Shown one piece after another: positions 1 through 7,952 of a DNA stretch of 41,269 bases. The stretch covers positions 1 to 41,269 of the forward strand of contig CAJUTH010000033.1 of the NCBI GenBank assembly GCA_910589275.1. The letters run 5' to 3'. The DNA comes from an uncultured Dorea sp. (lineage in GTDB: Bacteria > Bacillota > Clostridia > Lachnospirales > Lachnospiraceae). Position 1 is the stretch's first letter, and each line of letters begins with the position of its first letter. The translations under genes were made by a program, and so were the position numbers. The notes beneath the pieces were generated by a model. It did no database searches. It had not been told where the DNA came from and saw only the letters and a list, made by a program, of their open reading frames with translations.

Positions 1-72
1 TGACGATAGAAACAAACTCAAAACACAAAAGATCCCACAGCCAATCCAAATTTTCATCTTGTTCGTTTTCAT
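1..72 (-). CDS. 5' end of an unidentified exported or membrane protein (partial)
   Basis: An ATG at 72 follows a strong AGGAGG ribosome site by six bases and opens 24 codons that run off the left edge without a stop. The visible residues are a basic N-terminus (MKTNKMK) and a hydrophobic stretch (residues 8-24), as in a signal peptide or first membrane segment. The promoter and an inverted repeat just upstream support a real, regulated gene. The product cannot be named from 24 residues. Confidence 0.6.
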   Translation of the reverse strand, partial: MKTNKMKIWIGCGIFCVLSLFLSS

Positions 73-93
73 AGTACTCCTCCTATTATTGTT

Positions 94-130
94 GTGATAT
101 ATTTATCTCTTCATATGACAAATATATCAC
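94..130. promoter_or_regulatory. Perfect 11-bp inverted repeat over the -10 region: probable repressor operator
   Basis: GTGATATATTT (94-104) and AAATATATCAC (120-130) are exact inverted complements separated by 15 bases. The right arm covers the -10 hexamer at 121-126 and the left arm lies just downstream of the expected transcription start. This is the usual place for a repressor site. The regulator is not identifiable from the window. Confidence 0.6.
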
Positions 131-149
131 TTTATTCTTTCTCTGTCAA
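121..149 (-). promoter_or_regulatory. Sigma-A-type promoter for the partial gene at the left edge
   Basis: On the minus strand TTGACA (144-149) and TATATT (121-126) are separated by 17 bases. The -35 is a perfect consensus and the -10 has one mismatch. It points at the ATG at 72. Confidence 0.75.
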
Positions 150-199
150 CACCCGGCGTACATCTAAGTTTCTTAAGCGCAAGGACCGAATGAACCGGC

Positions 200-249
200 T
201 GCAAAAAGAATAACGGCCATAAATCCCATGATTATAGGATTTGTGGCCG
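200..249 (-). terminator. Rho-independent terminator after the DUF4405 gene
   Basis: Arms 214-226 and 237-249 form a 13-bp stem with one mismatch and a 10-base loop. In the minus direction a T-rich run (TTATTCTTTTT) follows. It closes the flavodoxin-CMD-DUF4405 transcription unit. Confidence 0.8.
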
Positions 250-313
250 CTTTATTACTTTCAAAATATCAAAAGATTATACCTTTCACCTATTGAATTG
301 TCAATAATATACC

Positions 314-985
314 TTATATTCGAATCTCCGTCTGTTTCTTCTTTTTTTTGAGCAGTTTTAAACCATAATGCGTGATAAAAATGCAAAGCTCCATCAAGGC
401 TATGTAGTCCAGATAAAATAACATCTTTGGTTCCGAATAATCCAGAAAAACAAATTCACTCTTTAAAAACAAAAAAATAAGGAAATCCCTTTTTATGAAA
501 GCGTACGCCCCATATACCGCTATCAGCAGACTCCCGGTCAAATAAAGATACCTGTTTTGTTTCCCGTTCTTTTTCTCCAGCTTATTCCAAACCATGCCCC
601 AGTGCACCCCAAGGTGCAGGCTCATCAAAAGAAATCCCCAATAGGAACCTAAAAGATGAAGCTTCCTTGCCGCAGCCATACCGCCCCTCACAGGAAGAAA
701 TGCAAACACATACCTTGACATAGTAATTCCGCTGTACATCAGAATCACCATCGCTGCAAGCAATAGGATATTTACAACCAGCATCAGGAGGCGCACCGTC
801 GTATATTTTCCGCGGAGCAGGCTCTGATACCAGCTCCGGTTCAGAATCTGATGGGAGATAAATAGTATGAACATCCCTGCCCCTGCCCATTCATGTGCCA
901 TTTCACCCCAGAAATGATAACCCATCAGGAAGAAAAACGTCAGCGTCATCAAAATATCTACCGTCCATCTTATCTTTCTTTTCAT
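314..985 (-). CDS. DUF4405-family integral membrane protein, probable cytochrome b-like
   Basis: 223 residues with about five hydrophobic segments and histidines placed inside or next to them (H24, H31, H45, H110, H124, H128). This pattern suits a membrane-embedded b-type haem protein related to ferric-reductase and formate-dehydrogenase gamma subunits; DUF4405 is the family I recognise. It is the last gene of the cassette, 12 bases after the carboxymuconolactone-decarboxylase-like gene, and is followed by a strong terminator. A role in passing electrons across the membrane to or from the upstream lipoprotein flavodoxin is inferred from context. Haem binding is predicted from histidine placement only. 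The ribosome site (GGGGCAGCGAG) is weaker than those of its neighbours. Confidence 0.75.
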   Translation of the reverse strand: MKRKIRWTVDILMTLTFFFLMGYHFWGEMAHEWAGAGMFILFISHQILNRSWYQSLLRGKYTTVRLLMLVVNILLLAAMVILMYSGITMSRYVFAFLPVRGGMAAARKLHLLGSYWGFLLMSLHLGVHWGMVWNKLEKKNGKQNRYLYLTGSLLIAVYGAYAFIKRDFLIFLFLKSEFVFLDYSEPKMLFYLDYIALMELCIFITHYGLKLLKKKKKQTEIRI

Positions 986-997
986 CTCGCTGCCCCG

Positions 998-1681
998 TTA
1001 CTCTGCCGCCCTATTGATACAACTTATCGCATTAAGGCTGCGAGGATACCCGATATACGGAAGGCACTGAGATACCACCCGGATCAGGAAATCCTTATCA
1101 TTTCCAAGATTCATATTCCCCTTCGCGTGGGCGGTAAGCTGCGGCTCACATCCGCCCTGCGCCGCCAGAAAGCAGAACGTGATCATCTCTCGCTGCTTTA
1201 AATCGAGGCCGCCCCTTGTGTAATAATCCCCAAAGCAGTTCGCAGCAAGCCATCGGTTGATATGCCCGGCCTTCCATGCTTCCTTCATATGCTCCCCAAA
1301 GATCTCCGCCTGCGCCTGCGCTCCTTTTTCCAGACGATTTTCCAGTGTCGCTGCCGCCTGATTCGCAAGAGGCAGTTCAATCCCCTCTGCCATTAAAACC
1401 TTATTGGTCGCTTCTAAAAATGGCATCACTCTTCCAAGCCCCAGATAATCCACCGCCTGATATACCATTTCTTTTGCCATAACAGGCGTGACTCCCTGTT
1501 CCAGCGCCTCCGAAAGCTTCTCCTTATAAACCTCTAGTCCCTGACAGCCTAGGAGTGTTGCGAGAATCGCTAGATACCGCACTTCGCCGGGCAATTCCTG
1601 CCCTGGTTCATTTACCACCTCTTCCAGAGTAAAATATTCCATGCGTTCCATAAATTCCGGATCTGTTTCATAATAATTCAT
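998..1681 (-). CDS. Carboxymuconolactone decarboxylase (AhpD-like) family protein
   Basis: 227 residues from the ATG at 1681, which is preceded by AAAGGAGG with ideal spacing. The frame is open 37 codons further upstream, but that part overlaps the flavodoxin gene and lacks a ribosome site. The helical all-alpha pattern and the CEPQLTAH segment near residue 180 fit the CMD fold, apparently as two CMD-like halves. Relatives include decarboxylases and peroxiredoxin-type AhpD proteins, but the CxxC of AhpD is absent, so a peroxidase role is not supported. It sits between the flavodoxin and DUF4405 genes in one transcription unit. LysR-flavodoxin-CMD groupings recur in anaerobes; the substrate is unknown. 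Confidence 0.75.
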   Translation of the reverse strand: MNYYETDPEFMERMEYFTLEEVVNEPGQELPGEVRYLAILATLLGCQGLEVYKEKLSEALEQGVTPVMAKEMVYQAVDYLGLGRVMPFLEATNKVLMAEGIELPLANQAAATLENRLEKGAQAQAEIFGEHMKEAWKAGHINRWLAANCFGDYYTRGGLDLKQREMITFCFLAAQGGCEPQLTAHAKGNMNLGNDKDFLIRVVSQCLPYIGYPRSLNAISCINRAAE

Positions 1682-1767
1682 TGCCTGTTCCTCCTTTAAA
1701 TTCTCTTTTACCCTTTCTGTCCGGCTCCTCGCCACGGGGACTGTGCCGGTTTCCATATTTACTGTGT

Positions 1768-2439
1768 TTAAATTCCCAGATTCTCCAGCCATTCTTCCAC
1801 TGCGCTGTCCGGGTCGGACGACGCCGAATCACTGATATGAAGCCCGTTAAGCACCTTTGCCCCAGGTTCCAACTCTTTGATACTGTTTACCGTATTCGAC
1901 AAACCGCTCCCTCCGCTAGTGCAGAACGGTGCAATCGTCTTACCGGAAAGGTCATAGCTGTCAAAAAATGTGTACAGGATCATGGGCATATCACTCCACC
2001 AATTGGGGTAACCCACATAAATAATGTCGTACTGCTCAAAATTTTCAATGATGTCTGCAATTTCGGGCCTTGCCCCGTCCTGTTTTTCCTTCGTTGCAAT
2101 ATCTAGAAGCTCATCATAGTCATCCACATAAGGCTCTGCCGGCACGATCTTAAAAATATCTGCTCCTGTCTGGGCAGCAATGGAATTTGCCACATTCTCT
2201 GTATTGCCTGACCATGAAAAATATACCGCCAGCGCCTTCTTCCCTTCTTCGTCCGATTGGTATTCTTCCCCGCTCTCCGGTTCTGCCGCCTCAGTCTCAG
2301 GTTCTTTCGCGTCTTCCGTCTCCTGCCCGGACGTATCCGCCTGTGACGGCTCCTTTTCTGGCTCTTTGCCAGTGCCGCCACAGGCTGTAAGCATTCCTAA
2401 TAATGTACAAAGTAAAAGCATAGAACTCCATTTTTTCAT
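1768..2439 (-). CDS. Lipoprotein flavodoxin
   Basis: 223 residues from the ATG at 2439, ten bases after GGGAGG. The N-terminus is a lipoprotein signal: basic MKKW, hydrophobic core, lipobox LTAC with the acylated Cys at residue 20. An acidic, low-complexity linker (about 21-65) follows and would tether the protein to the outer face of the membrane. From about residue 68 a flavodoxin domain begins: LAVYFSWSGNTENVA is the FMN-phosphate loop, and YPNWWSDMP and TSGGSG match the later FMN contacts. It should carry electrons through FMN outside the membrane, unlike ordinary cytoplasmic flavodoxins. It is the first gene of a three-gene unit driven by a LysR-type promoter. Confidence 0.9.
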   Translation of the reverse strand: MKKWSSMLLLCTLLGMLTACGGTGKEPEKEPSQADTSGQETEDAKEPETEAAEPESGEEYQSDEEGKKALAVYFSWSGNTENVANSIAAQTGADIFKIVPAEPYVDDYDELLDIATKEKQDGARPEIADIIENFEQYDIIYVGYPNWWSDMPMILYTFFDSYDLSGKTIAPFCTSGGSGLSNTVNSIKELEPGAKVLNGLHISDSASSDPDSAVEEWLENLGI

Positions 2440-2536
2440 ATTCAGCATTCCTCCCAAAATTTCAAATCACTTTTCCGTTCGGTTACTCCTTATTTGGATA
2501 CCTGCTCTGTCTCATATCCCTTCCCGGAATATTTAT

Positions 2537-2620
2537 ATTGTATATTCCCTCTCATCCAATGTCTAATACCCATATTGAATTTTAAGCTATGCCTGAAACG
2601 CATATCTTATTGGACATTAG
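2537..2620 (-). promoter_or_regulatory. Flavodoxin-operon promoter with a split LysR-type dyad
   Basis: TAGACA (2560-2565) and TACAAT (2537-2542) are 17 bases apart on the minus strand. The half-site at 2556-2567 overlaps the -35, and a near-perfect inverted copy lies at 2609-2620 (10 of 12 positions match). Paired sites near -35 and about 50 bases upstream are the usual recognition and activation sites of LysR regulators. The neighbouring LysR gene is the likely ligand-responsive activator. The assignment is inference. Confidence 0.55.
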
Positions 2621-2630
2621 CAGTTCATTT

Positions 2631-3521
2631 TTATTCAGAAAAAGTGTCAATCTTCAAATATTCTTTTACATGAGCAACAAACCGCATCATTATAGGTGAA
2701 AGTTTCAGGTTCTTTTTCCATACCAAAACACATCCGCTTGTCAGTTCCGGCTCAAGCGGTTTTAAGCACAGCATATCATGATTACAGGAAAAGTCCATTG
2801 TCATCGCAACTCCAACACCGTTTTCTACCATATCCATCTGATTATTATGCGAAAGGTTACAAGTACAGACGACACGGATATCTTCTGCTGCCTGTCCAAA
2901 CCAATTATCCAATTCATTCCTCACAGACGGACGTTTTGCCATGATCAAAGACTGTCCCAGCAAATCTTCTGAAGCAATCCTGTCTTTTCCTGCCAGCGCA
3001 GAGTCTTTACGCATCAGCACACACCATTTTTCTTCGATAGGCATCCGCACATAATGATACCTGCTGATTTCTACAGGTTCCAGCAATAGTCCCATATCCA
3101 GAATACCATTTTCCAGCCGTTCCTTTACATCATCCGCAATGGCCGTATAAATATAAAAACTTACATCAGGATATTTCTTCCGAAAGGATGCCATCATTTC
3201 AGAAAGCGGTTTCATATTCCTTGTTTCGCCGCAGCCGATTGCAATTTCCCCCGATATAACTTCCCCACCATGTTTCAGCTCTTTTTCTGTTTTCATTGCT
3301 AAATCTACAATTTCCTGCGCCCGGCGGCGAAGGAGCAGGCCTTCTTCTGTCAGCAGAATATTATGCCTGCCCCTGTGAAATAATTGAACGCCCAGTTCTT
3401 TTTCCATCTGCATAAGCTGCCTTGACAAGGTTGGTTGAGTAATATTAAGAAATGCAGCGGCACGAGTAATATTTTCTTCCCTTGCAACAGTAAGAAAATA
3501 TTGCAAAACCCGAAGTTCCAT
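2631..3521 (-). CDS. LysR-family transcriptional regulator
   Basis: 296 residues from the ATG at 3521, nine bases after GGAGG; the open frame extends further but overlaps the upstream permease. Residues 1-60 are the winged helix-turn-helix typical of the family (MELRVLQYF, the AAAFLNITQPTLSRQL recognition region, LGVQLFHR). Residues about 90-290 form the two-lobed effector-binding domain. Length is normal. It is unusual in being co-directional with its presumed target, the flavodoxin operon, 191 bases downstream, rather than divergent. The effector is unknown; related regulators sense redox-active or aromatic compounds. Confidence 0.9.
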   Translation of the reverse strand: MELRVLQYFLTVAREENITRAAAFLNITQPTLSRQLMQMEKELGVQLFHRGRHNILLTEEGLLLRRRAQEIVDLAMKTEKELKHGGEVISGEIAIGCGETRNMKPLSEMMASFRKKYPDVSFYIYTAIADDVKERLENGILDMGLLLEPVEISRYHYVRMPIEEKWCVLMRKDSALAGKDRIASEDLLGQSLIMAKRPSVRNELDNWFGQAAEDIRVVCTCNLSHNNQMDMVENGVGVAMTMDFSCNHDMLCLKPLEPELTSGCVLVWKKNLKLSPIMMRFVAHVKEYLKIDTFSE

Positions 3522-3594
3522 CAATGTATACCTCCATAGTACTTTCTTCGGTTCATCATAACAAATATTGATGCTTCCCTCAAGTAATATCCTC

Positions 3595-6252
3595 TTATAG
3601 AAGGGTAATCTCACTGATAATATTTCTCTTTACCAGCCTCCATGCCGGGAACATAACGGCGCCCACTGCCGCCGCCATGTTAAGTACCATAATTCCAAAG
3701 AAAACTTGATTCGGGACCCCGGCCTGAACGTGTAAAAACTGCAGTACATGGGCCATATAGTAATCCATCATCCTGCGGAGAATGCGGGTATAGACCAGAA
3801 AGATCACCGCATCTGTCAGCGCTCCATACAGGATTCCGGTCTGCAGGATCATCTTATAAAACCCAGCGTCCGTAATCCCCATAGCCCGGATAATCCCATA
3901 CTCTCTTCTTCTCGCAAAAATAGTATGGCTCATACTGTTCACGATATGAAACAGGCTGATTACAAACAGGATCGCCGCGATACTAGAAAAGAAGAGCTGC
4001 TGCTGCCCCAGATAGTTCTTTTGTGTCCGGATTGCAGCGCTATAATCTGTCAATACGGCCTTTGGAACGTCGTGAATAGCCTGTAACAACTGACTGCTTA
4101 CCTTTTCTGCCTCTGCATTTTGAGCCGGCGATACATTGATAAATCCATATCCGGTAATGCCAAAATTCTCTTCCATCTGAGAATTTGTCATGATGACGCA
4201 TGGCATCTGAATCGTGCTCCAGACTCCGGTATTTAAAAAACCTTCTTCCCTAGCCAGAGAACGGCTTACAATCGCCGCGATTTCAAATTCTTGTTCCACG
4301 TAATACTCATCGCTGTTTTGGAATTTTAATACGTCCTCCGTATACCCTTCCATCCTTGGAACTCGCAGGACTACCGTATCTCCCGGCTTTTTTCCATAAA
4401 AATAATAATTCCCCTGTCCGTCCCTGTTTGCCACCGCGACTATCTGATTGCCATCCCTTATTTTTGCTGGGTCAATCCTGCCCTCTAGGACAAAATCCCC
4501 AAGCTGTTCTAGCAGTTCCTCCTCATAGCCGTACACATCATACTTAATCCGGTATGCCCCATCCGCCTGCGGGATACAGATTCCGCCAAACCTCTCAAAT
4601 TCTGGAGCTTTATTCATATCCTGAAAATAGGTTCCGCAATTATTATCTTCGTCTTCTATATGGGATAACTCACCTATTGTATATCTGGTTGCATACACGC
4701 CTGACGTTTCCGGCATATTTTTCACCGCATCCGCCGTTCCTTCCGGAATCGTATCCTTAAGTGAACGGGATTTCAGGGAAATTCGGTATTCCGAGCCAAG
4801 TCCATCGTCGGATTTCAAGGAAAGCTCTGCATGAACTTTCAAATTTTCTGTCATATACATCGTACATAAGAAAATACATCCTCCAATTGACAGAGACAAC
4901 AGGATTCCTGCCGCTTTCCATTTGTTGGCAAACATAAATTTACGGACGACGACTCCCGCCATGTTTACCGGACGGCGGGCATAGATTCTCCTTGTTCTGG
5001 AAAAGGAAATATCTCCGCTCAAGGTCTTTTTAAGCGGCTGTTTTCCCAGAGCGCGAATCACTAGAAACGCTGCCAGCGCCAGTGCGAACAGTAAAAAAAC
5101 GAAGCCAAACAGCATTGCACCCCATGAAAGATAAAACTGCGCTGCAGCCGTACCCTCCGCCAGCGTCTGTTCTGCCACAGACAATCCTTTTTCCGTCGCT
5201 TCTATGCCTTTTCCTCCAAATACTCCGTTAAATTTTCGGTATACCATACTCAAAATGCCATTCCCCAAAAAACACCCCAGCGGATATCCTATGAGAAACA
5301 ACATCCAAAGCTCTAGAACCAGCGTCCATCCAAGCTGTCTCCCGCTGATTCCAAGTGTCTGCAGCATTCCATACTCAGAAACCCGTTTTGCCGCAGAGAT
5401 ATGGAACACACTGTACACCACAAATATGCTGAACAGGCACAGAAGCAGTATCATCCCATGATAGGCCAGATTGTAATCGCTCTGTAATTTCAGGACAATA
5501 TAAGTAAGATTCCCTTCCTCGTCTGTCAGGCCAAATTTTACAATATCATAGATACTATCCGGCGCTTCCCCTCCGAGATACCGGATCACCTCATCATTTC
5601 CGGTTACGGCTTCAAAGGGAAACTGATATGTCTTCAAAAATGCATCCATCTGCCGGTACAGCTTTTCATCTTCATCAAATCTAAGATATAAAAATGTCTG
5701 GCTTCCCCGGCCGGCGAAAGCGTCGCTTACGAAGACTTCCATCTCGTCGGCGCTTGCCGCCCACTTGCTTTTCAAAACACCTGTCACAACGTAATCCCGT
5801 TCTCCGATACGGATGGTATCCCCTAAATTACCGGAAAATCCAAGATTCTGAAGTACAAATCTATCCGCTGCGATTTCATTTTCCTTATCTGGAAAAGCCC
5901 CCTCAATAAGCTCTCTGTGCGCCATCTGACGGTAAGCTTCATCGGTATGGATAAAATAAATAAGAAATTCTTCCCGCGCCACATCCCGGATTTCCAGCTT
6001 TCCCCACTGTTTTAGACGGTATCCTCCGCCCTGTCCGCCGCTTTGGAGCTCCCGAATTTTTTCCTCGTCTGCCGCTACATAATAATGCCAGTTCCCATAA
6101 ATAGCTTTGCTGTTTGCCAAGTCGTTTTTCTGACTGCTGAATATAAGGGAACTGATTCCCGAAAGAAGAGAGGCTGTAAGCAGGATACTGGCAAAGATAG
6201 CAAGCGTCTGGCTCTTGTAATACCGCATATAACTCCACGCCAGTTTTAACAT
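3595..6252 (-). CDS. ABC transporter permease with two FtsX domains
   Basis: 885 residues. One membrane helix at about 14-38 is followed by a large extracytoplasmic region (about 45-260), three helices (about 262-400), then a second repeat with a helix near 440-465, another extracellular domain (about 470-745) and three more helices (about 755-880). Each repeat ends in an FtsX core; the EYGMLQTLGISG and EYGIIRAMGITD segments are the conserved coupling motifs. The start overlaps the 3' end of the ATPase gene by seven bases. With the two-component pair upstream this resembles peptide-antibiotic sensing or detoxification transporters (Bce/MacB type). Substrate specificity cannot be read from sequence; lipoprotein or lipid extraction is another possibility. 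Confidence 0.85.
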   Translation of the reverse strand: MLKLAWSYMRYYKSQTLAIFASILLTASLLSGISSLIFSSQKNDLANSKAIYGNWHYYVAADEEKIRELQSGGQGGGYRLKQWGKLEIRDVAREEFLIYFIHTDEAYRQMAHRELIEGAFPDKENEIAADRFVLQNLGFSGNLGDTIRIGERDYVVTGVLKSKWAASADEMEVFVSDAFAGRGSQTFLYLRFDEDEKLYRQMDAFLKTYQFPFEAVTGNDEVIRYLGGEAPDSIYDIVKFGLTDEEGNLTYIVLKLQSDYNLAYHGMILLLCLFSIFVVYSVFHISAAKRVSEYGMLQTLGISGRQLGWTLVLELWMLFLIGYPLGCFLGNGILSMVYRKFNGVFGGKGIEATEKGLSVAEQTLAEGTAAAQFYLSWGAMLFGFVFLLFALALAAFLVIRALGKQPLKKTLSGDISFSRTRRIYARRPVNMAGVVVRKFMFANKWKAAGILLSLSIGGCIFLCTMYMTENLKVHAELSLKSDDGLGSEYRISLKSRSLKDTIPEGTADAVKNMPETSGVYATRYTIGELSHIEDEDNNCGTYFQDMNKAPEFERFGGICIPQADGAYRIKYDVYGYEEELLEQLGDFVLEGRIDPAKIRDGNQIVAVANRDGQGNYYFYGKKPGDTVVLRVPRMEGYTEDVLKFQNSDEYYVEQEFEIAAIVSRSLAREEGFLNTGVWSTIQMPCVIMTNSQMEENFGITGYGFINVSPAQNAEAEKVSSQLLQAIHDVPKAVLTDYSAAIRTQKNYLGQQQLFFSSIAAILFVISLFHIVNSMSHTIFARRREYGIIRAMGITDAGFYKMILQTGILYGALTDAVIFLVYTRILRRMMDYYMAHVLQFLHVQAGVPNQVFFGIMVLNMAAAVGAVMFPAWRLVKRNIISEITLL

Positions 6253-6956
6253 ACGCCATCACCGCCTTTTCCCGGAAATCTTCCTTTTCCCGTGACAATG
6301 CGTCCATCCTCAATATGAATCACTCTGTCGCAGGTCTGGGCAATAGCCTCGTTATGGGTGACCATGAGGATCGTCTGCTTATACCTTCTGCAGCTTGTCT
6401 TTAGCAAGCCCACCACATCAACGGTTGTAGCCGAATCCAAATTGCCGGTAGGTTCATCGCAAAGCAAAATCTGGGGTTTATTTACAAGCGCCCTTGCAAT
6501 CGCCGCCCTCTGCTGTTGACCGCCGGATAATTCATGGGGGTATTTCTTTCGCTTTTCCCAAATACCCAGCTCCCTCAGCAGTTCTTCCATATACCTTCGG
6601 TTCAGATGTTTTCCCCGGTCAAAGGTTGCCGGCAGAGCCACATTGTCATACACGTTCAAAACCGGCATCAGGCTGTAATTCTGAAATACAAAGCCGATAT
6701 TCCTTCTGCGGAAAATGGTAAGCTCTTTCCTTGACAAGGCGCCAATTTCCCTGTTTTTTATGAAAATCTTCCCTTTAGTCGGATTATCTAAGCCTCCGAT
6801 CAGATTGAGCAGCGTGGATTTGCCGGAACCAGAGGTTCCTACAATAGCTGTAAATTCTCCTTCCTCCACCTGAAGGCTGATATCGCGCAATGCCTTTACC
6901 TGATTTTCCTTTTCTCCATATATTTTTTCCACGTGCTGCAGTTTTAATATACACAT
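6246..6956 (-). CDS. MacB/LolD-type ABC transporter ATP-binding protein
   Basis: 236 residues with Walker A GTSGSGKST (40-48), Q-loop (FQN, 91-93), ABC signature LSGGQ (143-147), Walker B ILLCDEP (163-169) and the switch histidine H201. The NLIGGLD and GNLDS segments are characteristic of the MacB/LolD/Bce branch, which partners FtsX permeases and works by mechanotransmission rather than classical pore transport. Start codon ATG at 6956, nine bases after AAGGAG. It overlaps the permease and lies 77 bases after the kinase gene, so all four genes may form one operon. Confidence 0.92.
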   Translation of the reverse strand: MCILKLQHVEKIYGEKENQVKALRDISLQVEEGEFTAIVGTSGSGKSTLLNLIGGLDNPTKGKIFIKNREIGALSRKELTIFRRRNIGFVFQNYSLMPVLNVYDNVALPATFDRGKHLNRRYMEELLRELGIWEKRKKYPHELSGGQQQRAAIARALVNKPQILLCDEPTGNLDSATTVDVVGLLKTSCRRYKQTILMVTHNEAIAQTCDRVIHIEDGRIVTGKGRFPGKGGDGVC

Positions 6957-7033
6957 CCGTCATCGCTCCTTTTCCTGATACGTTTTACAGTAGTATAACT
7001 TCCGTATCTTGCAATTCCTTTACAAACGGATGA

Positions 7034-7948
7034 TCAGTTCTTACAGTTTTGTAAGAACACAGAGAAACGGCTGCCTTCCCCATACTCGGAAGCCGCCGTG
7101 ATATACCCCTTTTCTTTTTCTAAAATCAAATTGGACAAATACAGACCAATGCCGGAACCTTCTATGTTCTCCGCCTCCGGACTTCTATAAAACCGCCGGA
7201 ATATATCCGTCAGCTCCTCCTGTCTGATACCCTTGCCATTATCTGCAATTTGAATTTCCGTATACAATTCATAGGGCCGCACATGGATAGAAACAAAGCC
7301 TCCATTTTCCGTATACTTGATCGCATTTTCTAATATATTTACAAATACCTCCGCCGTCCATTTCCGATTATGGTACAGCTCTCTGTCCTCAAAAGGCTCC
7401 AAGAAAAGCTGTATCTCTTTTTTCTCCAGCTTTTCATAAACCGTATCCACCGCGTCAAGGATTGTCTGTCTGATTCCTTCGTTCCTTGCTTCAAATCCTT
7501 CGATATTCTGCTCCAGCTTCACCATCTTAGACAAGGACTCAATGATCCAGCTCAGCTTGTCGGCCTGTTTGCACATTTTATGGGCAAATTCAGCCCGCTG
7601 CTTTGGCGCAAGCTCCTCTTTTCCCAAAATCTCCGCATAGAGCGAAAGGTTCGCAAGAGGTGTCTTCAACTGGTGGGACATATTAGATACCAAGCTTTTC
7701 ACCTGTTCTTTTTCCTTCTCGGCGCTTTGAGCATGGCCGTTCAGCACGGTCTGAATCTGCATAATCTTGCTAACCAGGGCAGAATATTCTCCCTCTCTCA
7801 CGTCAGAATATCCATCCGATATGATCGTCTCCCGGCTTAACACGCTGTCAAGCAGACGGTCAATTCTGCGGTAGGTCTTTCTCTTTTGATACATGCCGCA
7901 GCCTGCAGCCAGACATAAAAATACAACTAAAATAATTATGCTCCGCAT
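7034..7948 (-). CDS. Sensor histidine kinase with a single N-terminal membrane helix
   Basis: 304 residues from the ATG at 7948, which has GTAAGGA upstream; the longer open frame would overlap the response regulator. One hydrophobic helix (residues 3-18) is followed directly by the cytoplasmic part, with no extracellular sensor domain. The phospho-accepting His is H92 in SNMSHQLKTPLANL; the ATPase has N-box NILENAIKY (204-212), DNGKG (237-241) and GSGIGL (264-269). Lack of a sensor domain suggests that the signal comes through the membrane or through the partner FtsX permease, as in Bce-type systems. The gene starts four bases after the regulator stop. Confidence 0.9.
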   Translation of the reverse strand: MRSIIILVVFLCLAAGCGMYQKRKTYRRIDRLLDSVLSRETIISDGYSDVREGEYSALVSKIMQIQTVLNGHAQSAEKEKEQVKSLVSNMSHQLKTPLANLSLYAEILGKEELAPKQRAEFAHKMCKQADKLSWIIESLSKMVKLEQNIEGFEARNEGIRQTILDAVDTVYEKLEKKEIQLFLEPFEDRELYHNRKWTAEVFVNILENAIKYTENGGFVSIHVRPYELYTEIQIADNGKGIRQEELTDIFRRFYRSPEAENIEGSGIGLYLSNLILEKEKGYITAASEYGEGSRFSVFLQNCKN

Positions 7949-7952
7949 GTTT

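Noticed and set aside
2103..2381. Arg-rich 92-codon minus-strand frame inside the flavodoxin gene
   Set aside because: Its composition is produced by frame-shifted reading of the acidic linker; no homology or ribosome site.
3522..3614. 31-codon N-terminal extension of the LysR regulator
   Set aside because: The family starts at MELRVLQYF and GGAGG is correctly placed for the ATG at 3521.
5939..6313. 124-codon minus-strand frame overlapping the ATPase and permease genes
   Set aside because: It is an out-of-frame shadow of two well-supported genes with no ribosome site.
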